From the NCBI RefSeq assembly GCF_000315625.1, contig NW_005434662.1:799842-863841 (forward strand): 64,000 nucleotides of DNA, written 5' to 3'. Every line of letters begins with the position of its first letter. The first letter of the stretch is position 1. The position numbers and the translations under genes are program-made. Under the pieces are notes generated by a model. That model searched no databases. It was not told where the DNA came from and was given only the letters and a program-made list of their open reading frames with translations. The DNA comes from Guillardia theta CCMP2712 (taxonomy: Eukaryota > Cryptophyceae > Pyrenomonadales > Geminigeraceae). Below are positions 33,345 through 42,763 of the stretch, one piece after another.

Positions 33345-33534
33345 GAATCAGATAACGATTTCAGGAGCATGCAAAGTCCGTGTTTTCTTGGGCTGTTCTG
33401 CTGCTTTTGCATGCTGGTTCAATCCTCGGTTTTCTATGTTCTCGTGACCACACACGCTCAACTGAAGGGGATCCTGCCGTTCGATGTGTCTGAAGCGATC
33501 AACTAGTAATGGTCTGCGATATCATGCAGGGAAC

Positions 33535-34199
33535 ATGCCATCGAAAGCAACTTGTTTGATCCGAGGAGGAGAGGGGGTCGACGGTCTGCTCTATTTCTTG
33601 GAGAGCGGAAATGGTAGATCCGATGTGAATCGGAAGAGGAGGAGATAATCATCTGCCAGGAACAGCAGTGACGGGCAAGATCAGAGGGCTAAGGGAAGGA
33701 GATTACACGATCAAGATACATTCAGTGAGCTTTGTTGCTGATAGATACCCGTTAGGTCCAACAGCTTACAAACACGTTTTGTAGTTGGGAGACATCAGCA
33801 ATGGCGGTAAGAGCTGTGGGAAAGTGTACAACCCGGGTGAAGAAGGCTCGAGAGCCTCGGAAGCAAGCGAGGCGGGCGATCTCGGACGATTCGCTGCAGG
33901 CAATAAGAGTCTGCGATGAATCCGCGGGTGACAGAGAGAGCAGACAGCAACGGGGCGATCCAAGTGAACGTCGTCAGCAATCGCATCCCTCTGTCGGGAA
34001 ACTTCAACGTGATTGGAAGAGCTGTGAGGATGTCTCAGGCAAGCACGAGCCCGCTGACTCCCTTGTCTCACCAGGCGATCGTTCACGGCAAAGAGGCTCC
34101 TGCGACCGAATCTCGTATGCTCGCTGCCACCGTGCACCTGCTTCTCACCGCATACGTACAGGTTTAGCGTGGGGGGTCATCGGAATCGCAGACGAATAG
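33535..34199 (+). CDS. Cu/Zn superoxide dismutase-fold protein lacking most metal ligands
   Basis: Six exons (33535-33613, 33660-33724, 33785-33899, 33944-34023, 34075-34114, 34162-34199) give 138 residues that align end to end with Cu/Zn-SOD (usual length about 152). Matching blocks are SKATCLIRGGEGVDGLLYF, GKIRGLREGDY, LGDISNGGKSCGKVYNPG, AGDLGRFAADSNGAIQV, IPLSGNFNVIGRA and LAWGVIGIADE. The HGFHxH copper motif reads YTIKIH, so one His is kept. The bridging His of GPHFNP is Val, and the next two zinc His are absent. The Asp of GDLG and the His after GRA remain. Both disulfide Cys are lost (GCTS to GGKS, ACGV to AWGV). Catalysis is unlikely. The intron 33900-33943 starts with GC. Neighbours give no clue to its role. 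Confidence 0.8.
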
Positions 34200-34621
34200 C
34201 AGTCGTCTAGAGCGAGAGAGGAATTTCGAATGCTGATAACCAAGTTAGGTAGATGTCTATCGTTTCATGTCATTTTTACCTTCTCCTTGCCCTCAATGTA
34301 GAACAAAATACTCTTGACTGTCCGAATCTGTGCTGTCACGATTTGAACTGAGAACCATGAAGGTCGATGCGTATCCATCGAGACTGTACAACATGAATCA
34401 ACATGAGTTCAAGCTACACAGTGAACATCTCACCTGCATGTTGTCAAGAGCTGAAGCTTGACGTTGATGACTGCCTTACGAATTTCCATAACTGTTTATC
34501 CCTTTGATCAACTAGCAAAATTCTCATATGTTTGAAAAGTCTAAACATCTATACAGAGTTATGTACTGCTTTTCAACTGATATCTTCTTGATCTCCTCGA
34601 TTGCAAGGCTTAGGATAGCGT
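34200..34621. other. no gene seen
   Basis: This AT-leaning interval follows the SOD-like stop codon. It contains no reading frame with recognisable features on either strand and is probably 3' flank of the two convergent genes. Confidence 0.4.
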
Positions 34622-35500
34622 TCATGTCAAACTTGAAGGTAAATGGTAAGAGAGATCGCTGCCGGACATCGTCAGCATCAAAACAAGGAAGATATGACTA
34701 TCAACAAGCTCTGCGAAGAATTTTGCTTCTTGTCGTCTTCTATCATTCTTCACAAGAAATTCGCTGATATTCAAAAGGCAAACATCAATGGAGGTTGCAG
34801 GTATTGAAGAATCACCAATCATCTTCATGATTCTCATTCGTTCCGTTCACAACCGGCTGAACCTGTCGTATCTATACAACATCACATCTCCATTCTCGAT
34901 TTGAGACAAGCTTCCTCTCAATACCTGACTTCCTGTCTCGCTGCTAAACCCGATGGCGTGATGTCCAAGAAAAACGACAGCAAACTCGATCATACTGCAA
35001 GCCATCAGGGCTGGCACCACTTGGAGGCGTGCCTCACCTTGTTCGATCTTTCTTGTACTGGCTCTGGTTGAAGAGGCGAGAGGGAACGTCGTTGGCAGAG
35101 GAGTGGAGCTCTGAGAAAATGCAGTACAACTCGTTGACTAGCTTCCTCTCGAGCTGCCGTCTGGTGGTGTCCATGTGCTTGGACACTCGCCGAGTCTGCA
35201 ACCCCCATCACGAGCGTTGCACGTGCAACAAGTTGGCAACCTGTTCGTTCGACCTGTGAGCAGCACAGAACAAAGCTCTTGAATGCTTCTGCTTGTCTTT
35301 CCCCGTCCACCCAAACACTCCGAGTTTCGAACAACCTTCGGGGGCTGCACATTTCTTGCCGTTGTTCTACGAAACCAAAGCACGTTATCTCACATCACTT
35401 TGCGATGAAAAGAGCTCATCACCTTGAGATCTACGTGATGCTTCAGTCTATGCAGGGCACAAGTTTCCTTTTCTCTCGTAGCCGCGTCTCCGAATGATGC
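34622..35500 (-). CDS. coiled-coil protein, possibly UVRAG/Atg14/Vps38-like
   Basis: At least four exons can be read on the minus strand. An upstream coil contains EQRQEMCSPRRLFETRS and ERQAEAFKSFVLCCSQ. A 58-nt intron leads to MDTTRRQLERKLVNELYCIF and a basic NQSQYKKDRT end. A 43-nt intron leads to MIEFAVVFLGHHAIGFSSET and GSQVLRGSLSQIENGD. The last piece contains SIDVCLLNISEFLVKNDRRR and stops at 34,622. The order resembles UVRAG/Atg14 proteins of class III PI3-kinase complexes: a coil with RRQLxxEL and an aromatic, a GS-containing block, then a YGVxLLNxNI-like helix. The match is by pattern only and no C2 domain was found upstream. The first exon and the start are not resolved. Confidence 0.42.
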
Positions 35501-35512
35501 CTGAGCTGTCTC

Positions 35513-36227
35513 TCAACAAACACGCAAAGATCGCTCAAGGAACCTGACGAACACAGCCTTCGTGTCGACATTTCTTGTTCTGTTCTGGTGGTCACATCCA
35601 AGACAGACAATGACATGTATCACCTTCAGGTCTAAGTATCCACTCGGTTTATGTAGTGTGCAGTACTCAGGTGAACCTCCGACAGGGCCGAACAAGCGCG
35701 TCTGTTGTTGGGTTACTTTTGGAAATGAATGTGACGATTTCTGCCTTCTGGCACCCTGGATAGAAGCAGCTGTTGCGCGTGATGATGATGTCTCCACTGT
35801 GCTTGTGTGCTCCACATCGCTGCGTTCGCCTTGTCAGAGATCCGAGCTCCAAGTCAAGCTCACTCACCAGAGGAGGTGACTGCTTTGTGGCCCCGTAGAT
35901 GGCCCTCGATCGGCAGAACATGCACTTTCGTCGCAGAGAGATGACCTGGTAGATCTTGCTGAAGCATGCTTCCTCCGTACTGACAAGAAGCTCTGGGGAT
36001 GTGCAGCTCTTGCATCGAAACTCTATCCATCGTGCATCTGACCGCCGCACTATCCCCATGGAGGCCACGTTCTTCTCGCAGCAATGGCAGGGGCACTCCT
36101 TCCACCACTCACGCAGCCTGCCGTGCATGCCAGCTGCTCCCTCTCCTCCCTCTCCTCCCTCTCCCCCGCCTCCTCCCCCCACGCTCACTGCCTTCAGCAG
36201 CACCAGGAGAAGCGCCCCCCGCATCAT
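35513..36227 (-). CDS. secretory Cys/His-repeat protein with EsV-1-7-type repeats
   Basis: Three exons (36227-35868, 35819-35717, 35676-35513) encode 208 residues. The N-terminus MRGALLLVLLKAVS resembles a signal peptide and is followed by a Gly/Glu-rich spacer. A first Cys cluster (ECPCHCCEKN and FRCKSC) is followed by two copies of a zinc-type repeat. The second copy reads C-X4-C-X16-C-X2-H (CFYPGC, then YCTLHKPSGYLDL). The first has the same C-X16-C-X2-H core (CRSRAIYG, then RCGAHKHSGDI) after a shorter leading Cys pair. This spacing is that of the EsV-1-7 repeat, first described in Ectocarpus virus 1 and the brown-algal IMMEDIATE UPRIGHT protein. Function is unknown. The last intron is only 40 nt and ends in GGAG, so it is the weakest join. 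Confidence 0.6.
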
Positions 36228-36369
36228 GCTCACAGCATGACGACTGCGTGGGAGGGCAGCGATTTTCGATTATGAGACCTATTAGAAAGCGTCCAGGGCA
36301 GCTCTGCTCTAATAGGCCCCTAGCCGCCACTCAGTCCCGCTCATACCATCATAAGTAGTTCCTGTCTCT

Positions 36370-36780
36370 CCACCACCACCACCACCTCCTCCTCCTCCTC
36401 CTCCTCCTCCTCTTGCTCCATCACCTGTTGGCTCCTCCCACCCATCCCCCTCATCTTGCTCCTCCTCTTGGCTCCTCCTCCTCCTCCTCCTCAGTCCTCC
36501 TCCTCCTCCTGCTCCTCCTCCTCCTCCTCCTGCTCCTCCTCCTGCTCCTGCTCCTCCTCCTGCTCCTCCATCTCCTCCTCTTACTCCTTCATCTCCTCCT
36601 CTTGCTCCTCTTGGCTCCTCCTCCTTCTTTGGCTCCTCCTCCTCCTCCTCCTTCTCCTTCTCCCCTCCTCCTCCTCTTGCCCCTCCTCCTACTCTACCTG
36701 TTGATCCTCCTGTTGATCCTCTTCTTGCTCCCCCTCTTCCTGCACCTGCACCTGCACCTGCACCTGCTGCTCCTGCTGTA
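36370..36780. repeat. CTC/CCT-rich triplet tract
   Basis: About 400 bp of imperfect CTC/CCT/TGC triplets. Long frames exist on both strands (poly-Leu, poly-Gly/Glu) but are pure low complexity. I do not call a gene in it. Confidence 0.8.
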
Positions 36781-36911
36781 CGCTGTCGAATGTCTACTCC
36801 TGCTTCTCGCCTGGCTGCTTCTGCGCATTTCTTTCCTTCACTGGAAAACTGACGCCATGGGGCAGGAGCTGCTGATTTTTCCACGTGATGGATTTGAGGT
36901 GAGATGCTGTC

Positions 36912-37669
36912 ATGGAGCTGAAAACTTTGGACGAGCCTGCGGAGCTTTCGGAGGACGATCTTTCGAGCGCTCTCTTGAAGAAGATCTCGCTTAGTGAGAG
37001 GAGGAATAACAGCTTGCAAGAGAGGATACGAGAGTTGGAGAAAGTGAGCCTTGACTGATGCTTGAAATGCTTGCTGATCCACATTCCTTCAGGAACTAGT
37101 TAGAGTCAAGAAAACCTCTTTGATTTCACGCAACAATCAATGGCTTTACTTCTGCAATGTTTGCAGGAGGAAGACAAACCAAGCGAACCTTAGGTCTCAT
37201 CAGAAGTTGAAGTTCGACGCTCTGAGACGAACCTGTCCTTCAGGATTCACTTTGCAGAATGGAAAGAGACGACCATAGTCTCTGTATCATTCGTGAGAAT
37301 CATCTTCCTGCAAGAGAGGTTTCACAAGCTCAAGGTCCTGTACAAGCACTTCTTTCACTGGTTTCTCCTCTCCTCTCAGGTGACGTCATGGCTGCTGACG
37401 TGCGTGCAATTGATGCTCAAGCATGTCAGAGCTCGTCAAATCATCACTTTGAGCCGTGGGAGGCACAGGAAGGACTTCCACATCCTCCTTCCCCGCAACC
37501 ACCAGCACAAACTCACGCAGTCGGTGACTCTCACCACTGGCTGCTGTACGGCACAAACGGAAGGGTATCCCGAGCAGATTCAGACACCGCCTCGAGCATT
37601 GCAGATGCCAATGAGTCGAAGGAGAGGTCGAGATGGGAAGAACTGAACACGTCAGTCGAGCTTCTTTGA
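36912..37669 (+). CDS. hypothetical coiled-coil protein
   Basis: The first exon from ATG 36,912 encodes MELKTLDEPAELSEDDLSS followed by a heptad-rich helix LKKISLSERRNNSLQERIRE. It ends at the donor AAA|GTGAGCC at 37,043. A likely next exon starts after CTTCAG near 37,092 with ELVR. Further coding-like pieces are SSEVEVRRSETNLSFRIHF at about 37.20-37.29 kb and SIADANESKERSRWEELN before the stop at 37,669. Joining all of these in one frame was not achieved. The family is unknown; the first exon suggests a coiled-coil scaffold. Confidence 0.38.
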
Positions 37670-37940
37670 TGACTCGTTATGACTGTTTCAAGCAGTTCGA
37701 GAACTTCATTGGAGAAGAAGCCAAGAGCAGGTAAAAGGATGTATCGTGCACAGAAAATTGATCTAACTCCTGATGAAGGGCTGGCAAAACTTTGGGGGAT
37801 GGAGACTGCCAACACAACAGAATTTATGTAAAGAACAGACACTTAGCACATGTTTCCTAGCAAACTGGTTAATGCGAATACAAAGTTGTGAGTGTAATAG
37901 GCAGACTCAATCATGGCGGACAAGAATTCGATCTGAGAAA

Positions 37941-39371
37941 TTAAACATTACGCTTTTGCTTGAGCGTATGAGAGTATATGGCGCGTCCATTCATGTCAAT
38001 CCAAGTTGTGATCATCACATCCCCATCCACCTATCGTGTCATGTCAAACAAACAAGAGGGAGATCTCTCCAGATGGCGATGATACACCTGATGATGCATG
38101 AAGCCCGGGTCAACAGCTCCAAACTCCATCATGGGCAGGGGCTTGACGATGCCTCTCAAACATCCATTCCCAGATACCTGCGCAAGATCACCAACAAGGT
38201 AAAGGTTTGCAAGCACGAGTACATAGTACTGCACTCCGTTGTGCTGCAAGTGCTGATGGTTGTGATCATGACCGGAGATGTACGCGTCCACCTTGTACTT
38301 CTCCAGCAGCGGTTTCACCAGCTCTACCAGCGAGAACGTAGACCCATGCTCTCCACCGGAGTAGACGGGATAATGCCCTATCACAATGAGCCAATCAGCG
38401 GTAGACTGGGCGAGAGTCTCCTCCAACCTGATGCTGGTCAGAAACATCTAAGATGCTCAAATCTGCATCACCACAAAAGTTGTTCGGACGCGGCCTTCTG
38501 TCTGATATGAAACCTCGAGTCGTAGCGGGCGAGAGCTTCTGGTTGCACGATACCTTCACGGATCTTTTCTAGGAGAAGCGTTCTTCCATAGCCTTCGTCC
38601 AAAATGACAGTATCAACAAATACAAGCTGCAGCTGCTTGCCGTTGCTTCCAACATCTCGCACTGTTGTGTAGTAGTAGTTGGGAAGGATCCAGCGCTTGT
38701 CGAAGCCGGCTTTGCTGTAATCTATTTGCGCCTCGGGGTTGCCATAGTGATCATGGTTGCCCAACGTCACATACCAGGGGACGTTCATGCTCGGCTGATT
38801 GAAACGATCTCTCCACACGGAGTCGAACAAGGGGTCGTTCACATCCTGTACTCCGTGAAAGTAAAAGTTGTCTCCTACAGCCAGCACGAATTGCACTCCC
38901 GTCTTCTCGGCCACTTGAGCCATCACCCCAGCCACGGCCTTCTGAGTGGCTCCAGCAGAAATATGATTCGGATCAGGCTTCAACACACAGTTGTACGGCC
39001 CACAACCCCAGTCACCAATGGAAGCGAATGAGAGAGCATTATCTCTATACCTGCACACTCGTTACGGTGGCATACACAAGGAATGCTGCTGAGAATACTT
39101 AGGAAGCTCAACGAGAGGAAGAGGGTTGTCTGCTCTTGTGATCAAACAGGTCTCTCCGGGCTCGTCACACCTGTGTCCCTTCATTCAGCGGAGTGACCAG
39201 CTACAGCTCACGTACCTCCCCGTGTACTCCAAAGGGGCATCAACCTGTGAGGAGGGAGAGGGAGCAGTCAGCTTCATCCACCTCCTCCCATGTCTCCTCC
39301 TCCTCCTTCACCGCTAGCGACGCAGCGACGACCGTCAGCCCTACCAGCACCCTGACGCCATGACCGAGCAT
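37941..39371 (-). CDS. purple acid phosphatase, mammalian TRAP/ACP5-like, secreted
   Basis: These binuclear Fe-metal enzymes hydrolyse phosphomonoesters in lysosomal or extracellular space. Six exons (39371-39312, 39244-39216, 39050-38514, 38433-38223, 38177-38088, 38030-37941) encode 318 residues; human ACP5 has 325. The signal peptide LGHGVRVLVGLTVVAASLA is nearly all of exon 1. The metal-ligand motifs occur in order: SIGDWGCG, AVGDNFYFHG, TLGNHDHYG, VIGHYPVYSG and YISGHDHNHQH. The C-terminal strands (VDGDVMITTWIDMNGRAIYS) complete the fold. The gene is divergent from the coiled-coil gene at 39,818. Phosphate scavenging is a likely role (inference). Confidence 0.92.
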
Positions 39372-39817
39372 GTCCCTGGCAACGGGGAGGTCCAAAAGTG
39401 GTCCAGACGGTTTCCATTTAACGGAAAATGTAACGGATAAGAAACGGCCAAACGGCCCAGAGGGGTTCAAACATGTCTTGGAGCGCCATGGTAAGTAGGA
39501 AACACGAAATGACGAGAAGAGAAGGGAGGGGGGGGAGGGGGGGGAGGAGCAGGATGAAGAAGAGGGGAGGACAGGGAGGGAGGGCGAGAGAGAGAGAGAG
39601 AAGGATGGAGAGAGAAGTGGGAGAAGAGTTGGGGATATGATGTGGAGTGTCCTTGTAAAAAAAGGAACGTATTAAGAAACAAGTGCTGATAAAGAAGTTC
39701 AAGAAATTAGCATACAGAATAAGAGAAAATCAACTGCGAAAACAAATTGCATACGTAGAGCAGGGATACAAATGCATCTGTTGGTCAGGGATAGCACGAT
39801 CTTACTGGTGTTGAAGG

Positions 39818-42723
39818 ATGGCTATCGGGACGGGTACAAGCGAACTGGCAAGGTTAGCATCATTTCTTGATTCCCCTTTGTTTGGTCCTGATCGCAACGT
39901 GCATAGCCTGAAAGCAAGAGAGGCTTGGTGGATCGAGCAGCTTATATGTCCTTCCTCGAAACTCAAGTAGAGCAAATCTAGATCTTCCTCGTGTTGACTC
40001 GTTTGCAGCTGGAGCGAGTGACGGCATCATGCAAGACGGTGGAGGCCTACAACTGCAGGTTGAACACAATCCAGGTCAGAAGATCCTCAGACCATCGGCG
40101 AGTGAGCCTCTACTCGTTCATAACCTCTCTGCTTCTCCTCCAGGACTCTTTGGCGCATTTGGACTCGAAAGTGAGCAACAACACCAAGTTGATCTCTATA
40201 GCACACGTGATTGTTGCTGTCTCTTGCCGCTGCTCGACTCTGACTTCATGCCTGCTGAGCAGTCCTTTGCAGAACAAGTCGATGACGAGATGAAGCGATT
40301 CAAGAATGTGAAGTCAGCGCAGCTGCTGCTTCTCCTCTGAGATGTGCCCTCAGGTCTACAACAACAAGTTTGACCGCATGAGCGAGAGCGTGTCGAGGTT
40401 GATTGAGGCTCCTCCTCCTCCTCCTCTGACGGTCTTCTAGCATTCTCGACATACACCAGCAACTGCTAGGACGCTTGGAGAAGCTAGAAGTGAGCTATGA
40501 TGACGTGCGTCTGAAACTTGTGACGTCTGATCTACCTAGGCACGTCATGAAGAGCATGAAAGAAGTCTACTGCATATGGAGGTGAGCAAGACTCGTCCTC
40601 CTCCACACTCATCACAATCTTCTTCTCATCCCCCGCTTGCTGATCGCTGGTTGTCCTGGTCTTTCCTGGGAGATTGATCAGAGTGTCAGGAACGAGTCAC
40701 GATGGCGATGAACAAGCAGAGCATTCAAGTGCGACAGCCCGGCGTTTGTCGTTTGCCTTTCAGTGACGTGGCTGCAAGATTGAAGAGCGAATGATGGCAA
40801 TGGAGGAGAGAATCATGCTCATGTTTAAGAGCCATGTACATCCCATCCTTGTTGCCCTCTCCTCCTATCTCTTTCCTCTAATTCTTTGCCTTCTCCTGTC
40901 ATCCTTCTCTTCACCCATTCCATCCGTCCAATCCTCACTACTGATGACATGACGGCAGAAAGAAGACTCCCAGGCATCGATCGAGCGTGCGAGTACTCAG
41001 GTTCTCCTCCTTCTCCCTCCCTCCGCCTCTGACTCTCGTAGCTCCGCGAGTTGGGAGGCAGCATCAACGACATGAAGCATGAGACCAGCCTAGATCGAGA
41101 TAAGATCCGACAAGTTGTCGCCGAGATGTCTCGGTCTTCTTTCTCTCCTCCTCCTCCTCCTCCTCCTCCTCCTCCTCCTCCTCCTCCTCCTCCTCCTCCT
41201 CCTCCTCCTCCTCCTCCTCCTCCTCCTCCTCCTCCTCCTCCTTTTCTTTCTTCTAAACATCAAACGCTCCCTCGCAGGAAATGCTCGAAAGAAGTTGAGC
41301 TCCTCTCTTCTTCTCTGCAGGAAAAGATTGACGATGTTGACAAGCGATCGATCAAGTCAGCAGCTTTGCCTACCTCTTCCTCTTCCTCTTCCTCCTTCTC
41401 CCCGCCCCTTTGCCCATTCGCTTCTCCTTGCTTTATCCAGCCCTCCCCTCTCCTGCTCTCCTTGCTTCTCATGTTTCCTCGCAGGCTCTCCTCTGACAGC
41501 ATATCTCGCACGGACTTGGCTATCTCGCGCATGCAGGTGAACTTGGTTGCTCCGGCAGGAGGGTGACAAGCGATCAGTCGGACATGAGCGAGCTCGAGTC
41601 GCGCGTCAACGTTGAGATTCGGCGAGGTGAGGGGAGGAGGAGTCGACTTCTCTCACGGGCTCGCAGCTGCTCTTGACTCGCAAGAAGCCGAGCAGCAGCT
41701 GTCGAAGCACCTTGACGTGTCGCTTCAAGCGCTGCCGCGAGCCCTGCAGGAGGTGGACGCGGTGAGAGAAGAGAGAAGACGGTCTGAGAGGAACTCACAT
41801 GGCGCGAGAAGATGCGCATGGAGATCGTGCGACTCGACAATGAGAGGCTGAAGGTGCGAGGAAGGAGCAGAGAGAAGCGGCTGATGCCTCTTGCAGCTCA
41901 AGGACTTGATGCTGAACAGACTGAAAGACGTAGATGAGGAGCTCCGCCGATGTTACGAGGTCAGAAGAGAGGTGGTGATAGTCATGATGAGATGTGGTGG
42001 TGGTGGTGGAGGAGGAGGAGGAGGAGATACAACGGGCGATGATGGAGGTGAAGGTGAGGGTGAGATGTTGTGTTGATTATGATGATGGAGGTGATGGTGA
42101 TGGTGATGGAGATGGAGCAGAAAAAGATTGAATCTTCAAGCTTGTTGTTGAGGCCTGACCGAAGTCATGCCAACGACTTCATGTCATCCCACGATTACTT
42201 GGACAAGGTGAAGCCAAGACCTTCTGCTCCCTCCAGCTCCGCTACTTCTTCCTCTCCTGCTCTCCCTCCTCTCTTGTTCAGCTGTAGGCTGACGCTGCGA
42301 TGTATCTGCAGGACGCCTCCAGGCACGAGGCCTCCAAGAGTCGGAGGAGAGAAGATACGTGGGAGGCAGGCGAGCAGGGCAGGGGGGCAGCAGCAGGAAC
42401 GAGATGGAACGTGGGCGAGAAGAGAGACGCGAGGCTGACGGAGGAGGCGAAGCCCAGCTACAGTGAGATCAGAAGCCGATCCATGTCTCCGCAGAGAAGC
42501 ATGCAGCTGCTGGGTGAGAGCTTGAACCCTCCTACCTCATCGCCCTCACTCCCTTGTTGTAGACGACACGCGATCAAGCCTGGAGCTGCGCAAGGAGGAG
42601 AGGAGGAGGCGACTGAAGGAGCTGTGAGAGCTCTGCTGCTGCTCGCCTTCTTAGCCCTTATCCTCTTGCAGGTACGACGAGCTTTCATCCCTCGAGATCG
42701 AAGAAAGTCATTTCAGGAAATAA
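39818..42723 (+). CDS. multi-exon coiled-coil protein
   Basis: I do not recognise the family. Exon 1 is clear: MAIGTGTSELARLASFLDSP, then a run ending ICPSSKLK at a GTAGAG donor. Subsequent small exons carry helical heptads: LERVTASCKTVEAYNCRL, DSLAHLDSKVSNNTK, FAEQVDDEMKRFKN, KFDRMSESVSRLIE, LRELGGSINDMKHETS, KIDDVDKRSIK and DSISRTDLAISRMQ. Near the end come DDTRSSLELRKEERRRR and YDELSSLEIEESHFRK, joined by a 48-nt intron before the stop at 42,723. Introns are rich in CCT repeats. A long rod-like cytoskeletal or centrosomal protein is likely (inference). Middle exon borders are only approximate. It ends 40 bp from the convergent SAM/ARM gene. Confidence 0.5.
41146..41242 (+). repeat. CCT microsatellite, about 32 units
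   Basis: A perfect CCT run within a probable intron of the coiled-coil gene. It creates a long poly-Pro or poly-Leu frame that I do not regard as coding. Confidence 0.9.
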
Positions 42724-42763
42724 TACAAGTCGTTAAGTCTCCTCCTCCTCTGATGCTCCATGA

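Noticed and set aside
36309-37082. 257-residue minus-strand frame rich in Gly, Glu and Arg
   Set aside because: It is the complement of a CTC triplet tract. The right part overlaps a more convincing plus-strand coiled-coil exon.
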